64,000 nt of DNA from Lachnospiraceae bacterium G41 (lineage in GTDB: Bacteria > Bacillota > Clostridia > Lachnospirales > Lachnospiraceae), in assembly GCA_900100245.1 (NCBI GenBank), contig FNEU01000006.1:120943-184942 (forward strand). Direction: 5' to 3'. Numbering within the stretch: position 1 is the first letter of the stretch; each line of letters starts with the position of its first letter. Below the pieces are notes generated by a model, which saw only the letters and a program-made list of their open reading frames with translations, searched no databases and had not been told where the DNA came from. Shown here piece by piece: positions 16,969 through 25,371 of the stretch. Position numbers and translations under genes: made by a program.

Positions 16969-17475
16969 ATGGATAGAAAAATAAAAGAAGATTACATCAG
17001 AGAAATGAATATGGAGGAAATTTCGGAGTGCGTAAATGTTATCAGAACAGCATTTAAAACTGTTGCCGACGAGCTTGGATTTACCAGGGAAAACGCTCCA
17101 AGATTTACAGCATTCGCTACTGATGATACAAGACTTAAATATCAGATGATGGTCGAAAAAAGACCGATGTATGTATATCTTCACGAAGGAAAAATAGTCG
17201 GCTATTATTCGTTTGGCATTACCGAAAACGGAAATATTGAACTTAACAATCTCGCCGTACTTCCTGAATTCCGACATTTGGGAATCGGAGAAAAACTTGT
17301 AAAAGATGCGTTTGAAAAGGTAAAAGCCTTCGGCAAAGATAAAATAGAAATCGGAATTGTGGAAGAAAATGTGAAGCTTCGCAAGTGGTACGAAAAGCTC
17401 GGATTCATTCACACAGGCACAAAGAAGTTTGATTTCTTCCCATTTACCTGCGGATATATGGAAAAAATTTTATGA
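16969..17475 (+). CDS. GNAT family N-acetyltransferase
   Basis: 168 aa from ATG 16969, which follows GAAGGTG; a GTG at 16960 is possible but overlaps that site. One GNAT domain with NLAVLPEFRHLGIGEKLV (acetyl-CoA loop) and LRKWYEKLGFIHTG near the C-terminus. Substrate unknown. Nine bases separate it from the phosphodiesterase gene, so the three genes from 16133 likely form one operon. Confidence 0.85.
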   Translation: MDRKIKEDYIREMNMEEISECVNVIRTAFKTVADELGFTRENAPRFTAFATDDTRLKYQMMVEKRPMYVYLHEGKIVGYYSFGITENGNIELNNLAVLPEFRHLGIGEKLVKDAFEKVKAFGKDKIEIGIVEENVKLRKWYEKLGFIHTGTKKFDFFPFTCGYMEKIL

Positions 17476-17484
17476 GGAAAAAGT

Positions 17485-18972
17485 ATGAAATATTTTAGAA
17501 TACACACAGCAGATAATGCGTATTTAACAAAACAGCCCAGAGGTATTTTTACTGCAGTCTGGAAACTGGTTGAATCGGGAATCCTTAACGAAGAAGAGAA
17601 AAAAGAATATTGGCGTAACAGGGAATACTTTGAGAAAGTTCTTCCGGTCCCTCCGATTTACGATGACGGCAATCCCGCCGGTGCAATTACATGGTTTAAA
17701 GACACCGAAGAGGGCAAAGAGATTTATGCTCAGATGTCGTTTTACAGAGAGATGTTATCCAAGTACGGCGTTGAATTATTCAAGTCGGAGACCGAAGAAA
17801 TTCCGGGCGAAATTATTTATGAGGATGAGTTTCAGATTGCGGTTAAAAATGTCAGAGATGATCTTGAAGTTGTCACAAAATATGAAAGTTTTGTATGGTC
17901 GGATTATAAAAACTGCATATCAAATCTGCCAAACTCGGTTCTTAATTATTTCGGTGCGAAAACCGTGGGAGATACATTACCGCTGGCAGATAAATATCTT
18001 GAGAAGGAATACAAAAATGTCGTTGTGATTCTTTTAGACGGAATGGGTAAATCAACAATCGAAAAAGAACTTAAAGAAGACGGTGCTTTTAGAACACATC
18101 TGGCAGGCATTTACAATTCGACATTTCTTTCGACAACCGTTGCTGCGACAACATCGGTTTTATCGGGCCTTGAACCCTGCGAACACGCGTGGCTCGGATG
18201 GGATAATTATTATCCCGCAGTCAACGAAAATGTTGAGGTCTTTACAAACTGTAAACAGGGTACAAAAGAACAGGCTGCCGACTACAATATTGCATGGACT
18301 TTAACACCATACGAAAACGTGATTGAAAAGATTAAAAAGTCGGGAACCGACGCTTATCTTGTAGCACCTTTCCTTGATAAAAATCTCATAAACATACAAG
18401 AGATTTGTAACAGCATCAAGAAGCTTTGCGAAAAGCCGGAGAGGAAATACATTTACGCGTATTGGAATCAACCGGATGGAGTTTTGCACAGGCATGGTTC
18501 TGATTCAGACATCGTAAAAGAAGCTTTGGCTGAAATGGAAAGTGAGATAGAAAAACTTGCAGGAGAACTTGAAGATACACTAATTTTCGTAACGGCGGAT
18601 CACGGTCACATTGATAATGAAATAGTAATTTTGCAGGATTATCCCGAGCTGATTGACTGTCTTGAGAGACTTCCGTCACTCGAACCGAGAGCATTAAATC
18701 TTTTCGTAAAAAAAGAAAAAGAAGAATTCTTCATAAAAGAATTCAACAGACTTTTCGGTGAAAAATTCATACTGATTACAATTAAAGAAGCACTTAAAAG
18801 ACAGCTTTTCGGAGATAAGGAATATCACAAAGAGTTCTTAGGAATGCTTGGAAATTATCTTGCGATTGCAACCGGTGATATGTCGATTTATTTTACGGAT
18901 GAGAGATGGCTTTCAATGCACGGAAGTCTGACGAAAGAAGAGATGGAGATACCGCTTATCGTGTTTGAATAA
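17485..18972 (+). CDS. Alkaline-phosphatase-superfamily phosphodiesterase with N-terminal extension
   Basis: 495 aa. From about 175 there is a nucleotide pyrophosphatase/phosphodiesterase domain: metal ligand in VILLDGMGKST (D185), threonine nucleophile region in FLSTTVAATTSVLSG (about T217-T218), and a second metal segment FVTADHGHID (about 370-379). No signal peptide, so it acts in the cytosol, unlike many relatives. The first 130 residues form a separate unrecognised domain with RIHTADNAYLTKQPRG and PPIYDDGNPAGAITW. Substrate unknown; a phosphodiester or phosphonate is expected. Confidence 0.78.
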   Translation: MKYFRIHTADNAYLTKQPRGIFTAVWKLVESGILNEEEKKEYWRNREYFEKVLPVPPIYDDGNPAGAITWFKDTEEGKEIYAQMSFYREMLSKYGVELFKSETEEIPGEIIYEDEFQIAVKNVRDDLEVVTKYESFVWSDYKNCISNLPNSVLNYFGAKTVGDTLPLADKYLEKEYKNVVVILLDGMGKSTIEKELKEDGAFRTHLAGIYNSTFLSTTVAATTSVLSGLEPCEHAWLGWDNYYPAVNENVEVFTNCKQGTKEQAADYNIAWTLTPYENVIEKIKKSGTDAYLVAPFLDKNLINIQEICNSIKKLCEKPERKYIYAYWNQPDGVLHRHGSDSDIVKEALAEMESEIEKLAGELEDTLIFVTADHGHIDNEIVILQDYPELIDCLERLPSLEPRALNLFVKKEKEEFFIKEFNRLFGEKFILITIKEALKRQLFGDKEYHKEFLGMLGNYLAIATGDMSIYFTDERWLSMHGSLTKEEMEIPLIVFE

Positions 18973-19029
18973 GAATATATTTATTGCCGTAAAAAGATGC
19001 ATAATTTATAATAATTTTGGAGTAAATAT

Positions 19030-20082
19030 ATGGACTTGATAATACTTATAGGAGCCGGCGCGGTCGGTAAAATGACCGTCGGCCAGGAACTAATGAAAAT
19101 AACGGATTTCAGGCTTTTTCACAATCATATGATGATTGAGCCCGTGCTTGAAATCTTCGGAAGATTTGACGGCGAAGTCGTAAGCAGGCTTCGTGAGGAT
19201 ATTTTTGATGCTTTTATGAAGACCGAATATCAGGGTATGATATTTACCTTTATGTGGGGCTTTGATCTGCAGTCGGACTGGGATTACATCAAGGGCGTGA
19301 GCGAGAAATTTGAAGCCACAGGCGGAACAGTATACTATGTCGAACTTGTGGCAGATCAGGCGGTAAGGCTTGAGAGGAACAAGACCGAGAACAGGCTTAA
19401 AAACAAGGCATCAAAAAGAGATGTGGCGGTTTCCGACGAGAGAATGATCAGGGAAGAAACCAAGTATCGTTTGGTAAGCCGTGAAGGAGAAATTCCTTTC
19501 CCGAATTACATCAAAATCGACAACACAAATCTTGAGCCCGATGAGGTTGCAAGGATGATAAAAGAGCGTTTTAATCTTCCGGGGAAAAGCAATACGGAAA
19601 TGATGAACAGAATGTTCCTTGAGGAAGTAAGAGAAGATGAATTGCCTCTCTTACTTGAAATGCAGGTTGAAAGTTTCATGCCTCTGTACGAGAAATACCA
19701 CGATGAATGCTCACCTGCGATAGAGTCGATTGAAAGAATTAAAGCCAGGGCGGCAGTCCCCAACAGAAAGTACTATTTTATAGTTGTGGACGGCGCGAGA
19801 GTGGGCGTTATAAATGTCGGACATAACGATCCGAACGAGCATGAAGTATCTTTTATAAGCCCTATTTTCGTGCTTCCCAAATATCAGAATCAGGGCATCG
19901 CGTATGCCGCAATTAAGAAGGCTTTCGCCATGTATCCCGACGTGAAGACATGGAAACTTGATACCATCCTTCAGGAGAAGGGAAACTGTCATCTGTATGA
20001 AAAATGCGGGTTTAAGAGAGTCGGCGAAGAGAAAATAATCAATGATAAAATGACACTCATCGATTACGAATTAAAGCTGTAG
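19030..20082 (+). CDS. P-loop kinase-like protein fused to GNAT acetyltransferase
   Basis: 350 aa in two halves. Residues 1-185 are a small P-loop NTPase with Walker A GAGAVGKMT (about 7-15) and a lid-like Arg-rich segment (RLERNKTENRLKN), similar to shikimate- or nucleoside-kinase-like proteins. Residues 195-350 are a GNAT domain with IFVLPKYQNQGIAYAAIK and CHLYEKCGFKRVGEEK. The fusion suggests one substrate that is both phosphorylated and acetylated, or a detoxifying enzyme as in some antibiotic-modifying fusions. Both readings are inference. GGAG precedes the ATG. Confidence 0.76.
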   Translation: MDLIILIGAGAVGKMTVGQELMKITDFRLFHNHMMIEPVLEIFGRFDGEVVSRLREDIFDAFMKTEYQGMIFTFMWGFDLQSDWDYIKGVSEKFEATGGTVYYVELVADQAVRLERNKTENRLKNKASKRDVAVSDERMIREETKYRLVSREGEIPFPNYIKIDNTNLEPDEVARMIKERFNLPGKSNTEMMNRMFLEEVREDELPLLLEMQVESFMPLYEKYHDECSPAIESIERIKARAAVPNRKYYFIVVDGARVGVINVGHNDPNEHEVSFISPIFVLPKYQNQGIAYAAIKKAFAMYPDVKTWKLDTILQEKGNCHLYEKCGFKRVGEEKIINDKMTLIDYELKL

Positions 20083-20120
20083 AAACGTATTAATTCTAAA
20101 AGAAAAAAGAGGTTACAAAC

Positions 20121-21110
20121 TTGAAAAGATTCGAAGAAAAAATCTGGAACGAAGGCGAATATACATACAAAGCGGCATACGGATTTGTGCCGAATATTCA
20201 TGCATATCTTCATGACGATGACGAAAAAAGAGACTGCATGATAGTGCTTCCGGGCGGCGGTTACTGCATGTGCGTACCGCCCGAGGCCAATATTCCCGCG
20301 ATGGAATTTTACAACCGCGGAATGAATGTATTCGTCCTTACATATACCACCGATATTACCTTTTCGGTGCCTCTTAAAAAACAGCCTCTTTTTGACGCTG
20401 CCCGTGCGGTAAGATTTATTCGTAAAAGAGATAAAGAGTACAATATCGACGGTAAGAAAATAATTCTCTGCGGCTTCTCTGCGGGTGCGCATGTATCGGG
20501 AAGTCTCGCTGTTCATTTTGATGACGTACCCGATGAAAATGCAGATTACAGAGAGATTTCCGCCAGACCCGATGGAGTAATCCTTTCATACCCCGTAATC
20601 ACCATGGGCGAATTGTCGCATATTTATTCGGTATGGGCATTGCTCGGACAGAATGCGCCAAAAGAAGAACTGGATTATTTTTCGCTCGACAAACAGGTTA
20701 CGGAAAACACTCCGCCCTGCTTTATCTGGCAGACCGCCAACGACAATCTCGTGCCTGTTGAAAACAGCTATATGATGGCAAATGCGCTAAAAGAAAAAGG
20801 CGTAATGTATGCGCACTACGTATTCCCCGACGGCTTCCACGGACTGAGTGTACCGAACGAAGATTTCTTCGCCGGCAGATTCGAAGACTATACAATGGAC
20901 CAGGTAATGCGTGCGGTTGATGCGGTTAAAAAAGGCGAAGGTTTTAATGTAAGCGAAATAAGAGTAAATGAATTAAAAGAACAGTTCTCCGATAAAAAAG
21001 AGGATAAAAAAGAGGAACCGCCTTTATTTACAGGCGATCCCCTTAAACTATTTGCCGATGTCAGAACATGGCCCGATCTTGCTATGGAATGGATGAAAAA
21101 GATAGTTTGA
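20121..21110 (+). CDS. Alpha/beta hydrolase, acetyl-esterase-like
   Basis: 329 aa. The start is TTG 20121, 8-9 bases after AGAGGTT, with no better ATG. The oxyanion strand is MIVLPGGGYCM (about 33-43), the nucleophile elbow is GFSAG (Ser at about 116), and the acid and histidine are in QTANDNLVP and PDGFHGLS. This is the BD-FAE/acetylxylan-esterase-like branch. No signal peptide. It would fit removal of acetyl groups from imported xylo-oligosaccharides, but it is not in the xylan locus. The C-terminal 60 residues are charged and extra to the fold. Confidence 0.8.
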   Translation: MKRFEEKIWNEGEYTYKAAYGFVPNIHAYLHDDDEKRDCMIVLPGGGYCMCVPPEANIPAMEFYNRGMNVFVLTYTTDITFSVPLKKQPLFDAARAVRFIRKRDKEYNIDGKKIILCGFSAGAHVSGSLAVHFDDVPDENADYREISARPDGVILSYPVITMGELSHIYSVWALLGQNAPKEELDYFSLDKQVTENTPPCFIWQTANDNLVPVENSYMMANALKEKGVMYAHYVFPDGFHGLSVPNEDFFAGRFEDYTMDQVMRAVDAVKKGEGFNVSEIRVNELKEQFSDKKEDKKEEPPLFTGDPLKLFADVRTWPDLAMEWMKKIV

Positions 21111-21115
21111 AATTA

Positions 21116-21640
21116 TTACGGCTGAGCCAGTGCGGACAGTAATTCATCCATGTCAACATTTGATTTGATATTGTATTTTTGCATGAAATCCCTCATGCCT
21201 TCGGCATATATTGTTAAATCTTCTATTGCGGCTTGCATCTGCTTTTCGCCCTGCTCCATTTTGGATTCGCTTTGTTCATTTAAGCCTTCCTGCATCAGGG
21301 CATAACCGTTTCTTAATTCTTTGATGGCTTTAACGTAATAGTCGTCAAATCCTTTTATTTCATAATCGTAAAGTCCCGCATTTCTGTTTTCCGCATTGGT
21401 TACTATGGTATCCATATATCCGATAATCGTTCCGAGATATGAAACATAGGATCTTATATCGTTTGTCTCAAGCATCTGCTTGCTGGTTAGCTGCATCGCT
21501 TCCCAGTAAACCACGTCTCCACGCAGGCTTTCAGAGTATTCGGCAAGCGCCTTCTTTTTGCTATAGGCGCAGCCTGAAAGCGTTGTGATTGTTGCAAGTG
21601 CGAGAAGCACATACATTATTTTAATGATTGTTTTCTTCAT
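21116..21640 (-). CDS. Small lipoprotein, alpha-helical
   Basis: 174 aa. Signal peptide with lipobox LSGC (Cys at about 24). The mature part is predicted to be almost all helix, with repeated Gln/Glu/Met-rich heptads (QSESKMEQGEKQMQAAIEDL). No family recognised. A GGGAGAATC ribosome binding site lies upstream. It follows the large membrane-protein gene by 24 bases on the same strand and is probably co-transcribed with it. Confidence 0.68.
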   Translation of the reverse strand: MKKTIIKIMYVLLALATITTLSGCAYSKKKALAEYSESLRGDVVYWEAMQLTSKQMLETNDIRSYVSYLGTIIGYMDTIVTNAENRNAGLYDYEIKGFDDYYVKAIKELRNGYALMQEGLNEQSESKMEQGEKQMQAAIEDLTIYAEGMRDFMQKYNIKSNVDMDELLSALAQP

Positions 21641-21664
21641 TCCCTGATTCTCCCTTGTTATTAT

Positions 21665-23392
21665 TTAATCTATTTTGTAGAGGTAAACTCTCCAGTAACT
21701 TATATTTGAATCAAATGCCCCCATGAATTCAAGACCGTACTGTTCGCAGTCTGTAATCGGGACAGCGGAGAAAATATATTTGCAGTTCATCTCTTTCATT
21801 TTATCAAAATTAAGATGTAAATCGTCAACACTTCCCTGATAATATTTGCTTAACATATAGGAATTTGCCCACTCGTGATAGAGGAGATAACAGCGGTTGC
21901 CCCAGTCATCAAAGTAGGCTTTGTTAAATTCGCTTAATTCGAGTTCGTCTTTTATGATCTCACGGAATTCGTGCTTGTACGAAAGCGGATAGTTATTCGA
22001 GTAACCGTCGATTGTGCCGAAACCGTGTATAAGTGAAGCCACGGGACACATGCCTAAATGCGCCACGCGGTAGGTGTCGATATCTTCGCCGATGGTTTCC
22101 TCGATTTCCTGCATCACGTCTTCCGCATACAGATTTTTCATGCTCACATAGTAGGCTCTTTTTTCATTGTTTAAAGATGCCACGAGGTTCTGATGGAATA
22201 TGCCGTCCGGATCTTTTACGAGGAAAGCGAGTACCGCGGTAAAAAGAATGCCGGGGATAATAAGAGATAAGGCCTCTGCCTTTTTGGGGAAGGCTTCAAA
22301 TATGGCGGCCGCGGAAATGCCGAATAAAACATACCAGAGTGCAGGCAGAAAATAGTACACTCTCGAAAACTGAAAAGATGTAAACATTCCCGGGAGCAGG
22401 TTTTGTATGCGTATAAAAAATGTTGTGTTAAAGAATGCGTAAAATACGGCGGTTAAAAGTATCGCTCCTAAAAGAACCCCGAGTAAAGGAAGATATTTTC
22501 TTGCATTTTTGTTAAAGGCGGAGATGATAAGCGCGATTGCAGCGACAATGATAATCGGCTCATGCTTTGAAACCGCTTCGTATTCGGATGCGCCGTCAAG
22601 CAGGATATTTTTAAGGGATACGAAGAAATTAACGCCGACGGTTTTTAAGTCAAATTCGACCCTGTGACTGACGAAGCCTGCGCCTGTCAAAGCATTTATG
22701 ATAAGGTCTTTGTTAAGCAGAGCATATAACCCTAAAAGAATTCCGAATGCGATAAAAAGCGGAGCCTGAACTTTCTTTTTTCTGATGCTTTCTTCAATGG
22801 CGAGAACAAGCATTATTCCGAGAACCGCCCAGCCTGAGAGCGAAAGGCTCGTGGTTAATGCAAGGTAAGCCAAGAGGAAAAAAGGGAAAATAAGATTTCG
22901 CTTCTTTTCCGCTTTAAGTATCTTTAAAACGCACCATAAAAGAAGAGGCATGCCCATAACGATGTTTCCGTAGATACTGTGCACGGGCAGCATCGCAAAA
23001 AGAATTGCACTTAAGAATGCAGCGAAATTGTTTTTGGAAGTCTGCTTTACGCATGCATACATTCCGAAGAAAGCAGTGATTATTACGATGATATGCTGGA
23101 TTAAAAATGCGGTATACACATTGAAGATTTTATAGAGAATCACAAAGCCGGGAGCGAAGGGCGCGATGCTTGATGCGGGAATTCCGCACATCATTTTATC
23201 GTATACGTCGGCTCCGATATATCTGGCCGCGAAAACGTAGTTGATAATGGTCTCGTCGAGCTGGTCGTGCACTACGAAAATGGCGCTTCCGACCCCGTAA
23301 CGGAGAGTAAGAAAAAAGACCGGTGAAAGTATTAAGATAATCGCCGGTACCCCTAAGTATTCAAATTCGAATTTCTTCAGTTTCTCGCTCAT
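21665..23392 (-). CDS. Large polytopic membrane protein, YfhO/GT-C-like
   Basis: 575 aa with about ten membrane helices in the first 400 residues and a C-terminal extracytoplasmic domain of about 170 residues. After the first helix comes an acidic loop with VVHDQLDETI, placed where GT-C glycosyltransferases and YfhO-like proteins keep their catalytic Asp. I therefore favour a lipid-linked sugar transferase that decorates a surface polymer, but no motif proves it. No obvious ribosome binding site before ATG 23392. The lipoprotein gene downstream may be a partner. Divergent from the MEMO gene with a gap of 107 bases. Confidence 0.62.
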   Translation of the reverse strand: MSEKLKKFEFEYLGVPAIILILSPVFFLTLRYGVGSAIFVVHDQLDETIINYVFAARYIGADVYDKMMCGIPASSIAPFAPGFVILYKIFNVYTAFLIQHIIVIITAFFGMYACVKQTSKNNFAAFLSAILFAMLPVHSIYGNIVMGMPLLLWCVLKILKAEKKRNLIFPFFLLAYLALTTSLSLSGWAVLGIMLVLAIEESIRKKKVQAPLFIAFGILLGLYALLNKDLIINALTGAGFVSHRVEFDLKTVGVNFFVSLKNILLDGASEYEAVSKHEPIIIVAAIALIISAFNKNARKYLPLLGVLLGAILLTAVFYAFFNTTFFIRIQNLLPGMFTSFQFSRVYYFLPALWYVLFGISAAAIFEAFPKKAEALSLIIPGILFTAVLAFLVKDPDGIFHQNLVASLNNEKRAYYVSMKNLYAEDVMQEIEETIGEDIDTYRVAHLGMCPVASLIHGFGTIDGYSNNYPLSYKHEFREIIKDELELSEFNKAYFDDWGNRCYLLYHEWANSYMLSKYYQGSVDDLHLNFDKMKEMNCKYIFSAVPITDCEQYGLEFMGAFDSNISYWRVYLYKID

Positions 23393-23499
23393 AAAAGATA
23401 TTGTATCAAATGTATAAAATGTTGGAAAGAAAAGAATTTGGAATTATAATTAAACAGAAGCAGGTTATGTTTTTAAAAGTATTTTGAAAGAGGGTTATT

Positions 23500-24306
23500 A
23501 TGTCGGTTTTGGCAGCTTTTATGGTACCGCATCCTCCGCTTATCGTGCCTGATATCGGCAGGGGAAGCGAAAAACGGGTTCAGAAAACTATAGATAGTTA
23601 TGAAAAGGTGGCAAAAGAAATTGCAGAGCTTTCGCCTGATACTATCGTGATTTCAAGCCCGCATTCCGTGATGTATTACGATTATTTTCATATTTCTCCG
23701 GGAGAGGGGGCGCACGGCGATTTTGCAAGATTCGGTGCGCCGCAGGTTTCTTTTAGGGAGGAGTATGATTCGGGACTCGTAAAAGAAATAGAAAAAATCT
23801 GCGCAAACGAAAACTTTCCCGCAGGCACAAAGGCAGAAAGAGATCCCGAGCTTGACCACGGAACAATGGTACCGCTTTATTTTATCAGAAAAGCGTACAA
23901 GGGCGGAAAGATAGTCCGTATCGGACTTTCAGGGCTTCCGTACGAGTCGCACTATAGACTGGGTGAAATAGTAAAGACCGCCGCAGATAATTTAGACCGC
24001 CGAATCGTATTTGTGGCAAGCGGAGATTTGTCGCACAAATTGCAGGAGTACGGACCTTACGGGTTTGCCAAGGAAGGTCCTGAATATGATAAAAGAATAA
24101 TGGATGTCTGCTCGCGTGCGGCCTTTAAAGAACTCTTTGATTTCGACGAGGATTTTTGTGCAGATGCGGCAGAGTGCGGACATCGTTCGTTCTTAATAAT
24201 GGCGGGCGTTTTGGACGGTATGTCGGTTAAACCCACGGCATATTCGCATGAGGACGTTACAGGTGTCGGATACGGGATATGCAGTTTTTATCCGAAAGAA
24301 AATTAA
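23500..24306 (+). CDS. MEMO1-like protein, AmmeMemoRadiSam system protein B
   Basis: 268 aa. It resembles class III extradiol dioxygenase/LigB-like MEMO proteins: N-terminal FMVPHPPLIVPDIG, central ISSPHSVMYYDYF, ELDHGTMVPLYF and VASGDLSHKL, all carrying the conserved His/Asp residues. In bacteria MEMO and AMMECR1 proteins occur together, often fused, with a radical SAM enzyme; the chemistry is still unclear. Here the AMMECR1 gene lies 1.07 kb downstream, with three other genes between. GAGGG precedes the ATG. Confidence 0.82.
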   Translation: MSVLAAFMVPHPPLIVPDIGRGSEKRVQKTIDSYEKVAKEIAELSPDTIVISSPHSVMYYDYFHISPGEGAHGDFARFGAPQVSFREEYDSGLVKEIEKICANENFPAGTKAERDPELDHGTMVPLYFIRKAYKGGKIVRIGLSGLPYESHYRLGEIVKTAADNLDRRIVFVASGDLSHKLQEYGPYGFAKEGPEYDKRIMDVCSRAAFKELFDFDEDFCADAAECGHRSFLIMAGVLDGMSVKPTAYSHEDVTGVGYGICSFYPKEN

Positions 24307-24409
24307 GAAAAATACTATTTACAAATTATTATTTTAGGAGTAAAATTCGTAAAAATGGATTTATTCGGAAAATAAAGAGAAATGATAAAGCAGGTATAAA
24401 GCATTTTTA

Positions 24410-24459
24410 TTTACAGCAATACGAAATAATGCTATACTATAAACATCTAAAGATAGATG
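24410..24459 (+). promoter_or_regulatory. Toxin-antitoxin promoter with dyad operator
   Basis: TTTACA (24410-24415) and TATACT (24433-24438) are 17 bases apart. Immediately after is the dyad CATCT-6-AGATG (24444-24459), placed over the likely transcription start and next to the ribosome binding site GGAGG. This is where a DinJ/RelB-type antitoxin would bind to repress its own operon. Confidence 0.6.
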
Positions 24460-24471
24460 GAGGTGTTTATA

Positions 24472-24732
24472 ATGGCACAGGTGTTGGTAAATTTTCGACT
24501 TGAAGAAGAAGACAAAAAAGGAATGGAAGAGGTTTGTAAGGAGTTGGGAATGAGTATGTCTACAGCATTTACAATTTTTGCAAAGAAAATGAAGAGAGAG
24601 AGAAGAATACCCTTTGAGGTTTCAGTTGATCCGTTTTATTCATACGAAAACATGTCTTATTTGAAAAAAGTTATTTCCGAGATTGAATCCGGCGAGGCTG
24701 TCTTAGCAAAACACGATTTAATTGAGGAATAA
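24472..24732 (+). CDS. RelB/DinJ family antitoxin
   Basis: 86 aa from ATG 24472, eight bases after GGAGG; the longer frame from 24457 has no ribosome binding site. An N-terminal ribbon-helix-helix domain (AQVLVNFRLEEEDKKGMEEV, then LGMSMSTAFTIFAKKM) is followed by an acidic tail that would wrap the toxin. RelB/DinJ proteins bind DNA as dimers and neutralise an mRNA interferase. It overlaps nothing; the toxin ATG comes 3 bases after its stop. Confidence 0.85.
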   Translation: MAQVLVNFRLEEEDKKGMEEVCKELGMSMSTAFTIFAKKMKRERRIPFEVSVDPFYSYENMSYLKKVISEIESGEAVLAKHDLIEE

Positions 24733-24735
24733 TAT

Positions 24736-24999
24736 ATGCAGTTGCTTTGGGATGAAAGAGCCTGGGATGATTATTTGTGGTGGCAACAACAGGATAAAAA
24801 AACACTTAAGCGAATCAATACATTGATAAAAGACATACAAAGAGATCCGTTTGATGGGATTGGTAAACCGGAGCCTCTTAAGGAAAACCTCAGAGGATGG
24901 TGGAGTCGGAGAATTGATGATGAAAACCGAATTGTTTATAAGATTGAAGGTGGATTTGCAGTAATAGGTGAATGCAGAAGTCATTATAATGATAAATAA
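24736..24999 (+). CDS. yoeB: YoeB/Txe family mRNA interferase toxin
   Basis: 87 aa, the normal length. It shows the YoeB pattern: WQQQDKKTLKRINTLIKDI, GIGKPEPLKENLRGWWSRRI and CRSHYNDK. Glu in KPEPLK, Arg in SRRI and His in CRSHY correspond to the catalytic E46, R65 and H83 of E. coli YoeB, so it should be active. YoeB cuts mRNA in the ribosomal A site. YoeB is usually paired with a Phd/YefM antitoxin; here the partner is RelB/DinJ-like, a less common pairing. Confidence 0.9.
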   Translation: MQLLWDERAWDDYLWWQQQDKKTLKRINTLIKDIQRDPFDGIGKPEPLKENLRGWWSRRIDDENRIVYKIEGGFAVIGECRSHYNDK

Positions 25000-25009
25000 A
25001 GGAGTATGT

Positions 25010-25360
25010 ATGACCATCAGTGACAGAGTTTTTGAGAAATTAAAACAAAATAAAATGTCTCAAAAGGAGTTTTCCGAGGCAACGGGTATTTCGCAGAGTA
25101 CCATTAGCGAGTGGAAGAGCAAAAGAACCAATCCAACATCTGAAAAAATAATGATTATTTGCAAAGTGCTTGATGTTACACCCGAGTGGCTCCTTTCCGG
25201 TATAGAGAACACAGGCGAAAGAGGAAACAATTCCGAATGGTACATTATTGATAAGAAGACAGATATGGGAATTCTTATCAAGTGTTTTCATGAAATGGAT
25301 GAGTACCAAAGAGGAAGATTGATGGGATATATAGAGGCACTTAATAATTTGAAAGGGTAA
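25010..25360 (+). CDS. XRE-family HTH regulator
   Basis: 116 aa from ATG 25010, after AAAGGAG. An N-terminal helix-turn-helix (MSQKEFSEATGISQSTISEW, about 16-35) of the phage-repressor type, then ITPEWLL-like segment DVTPEWLLSG, and a short C-terminal tail of about 50 residues. It follows the toxin by 10 bases and probably belongs to the same accessory cassette. Whether it controls the toxin-antitoxin pair or the AMMECR1 gene behind it is unknown. Confidence 0.82.
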   Translation: MTISDRVFEKLKQNKMSQKEFSEATGISQSTISEWKSKRTNPTSEKIMIICKVLDVTPEWLLSGIENTGERGNNSEWYIIDKKTDMGILIKCFHEMDEYQRGRLMGYIEALNNLKG

Positions 25361-25371
25361 CAAAGAACCAT

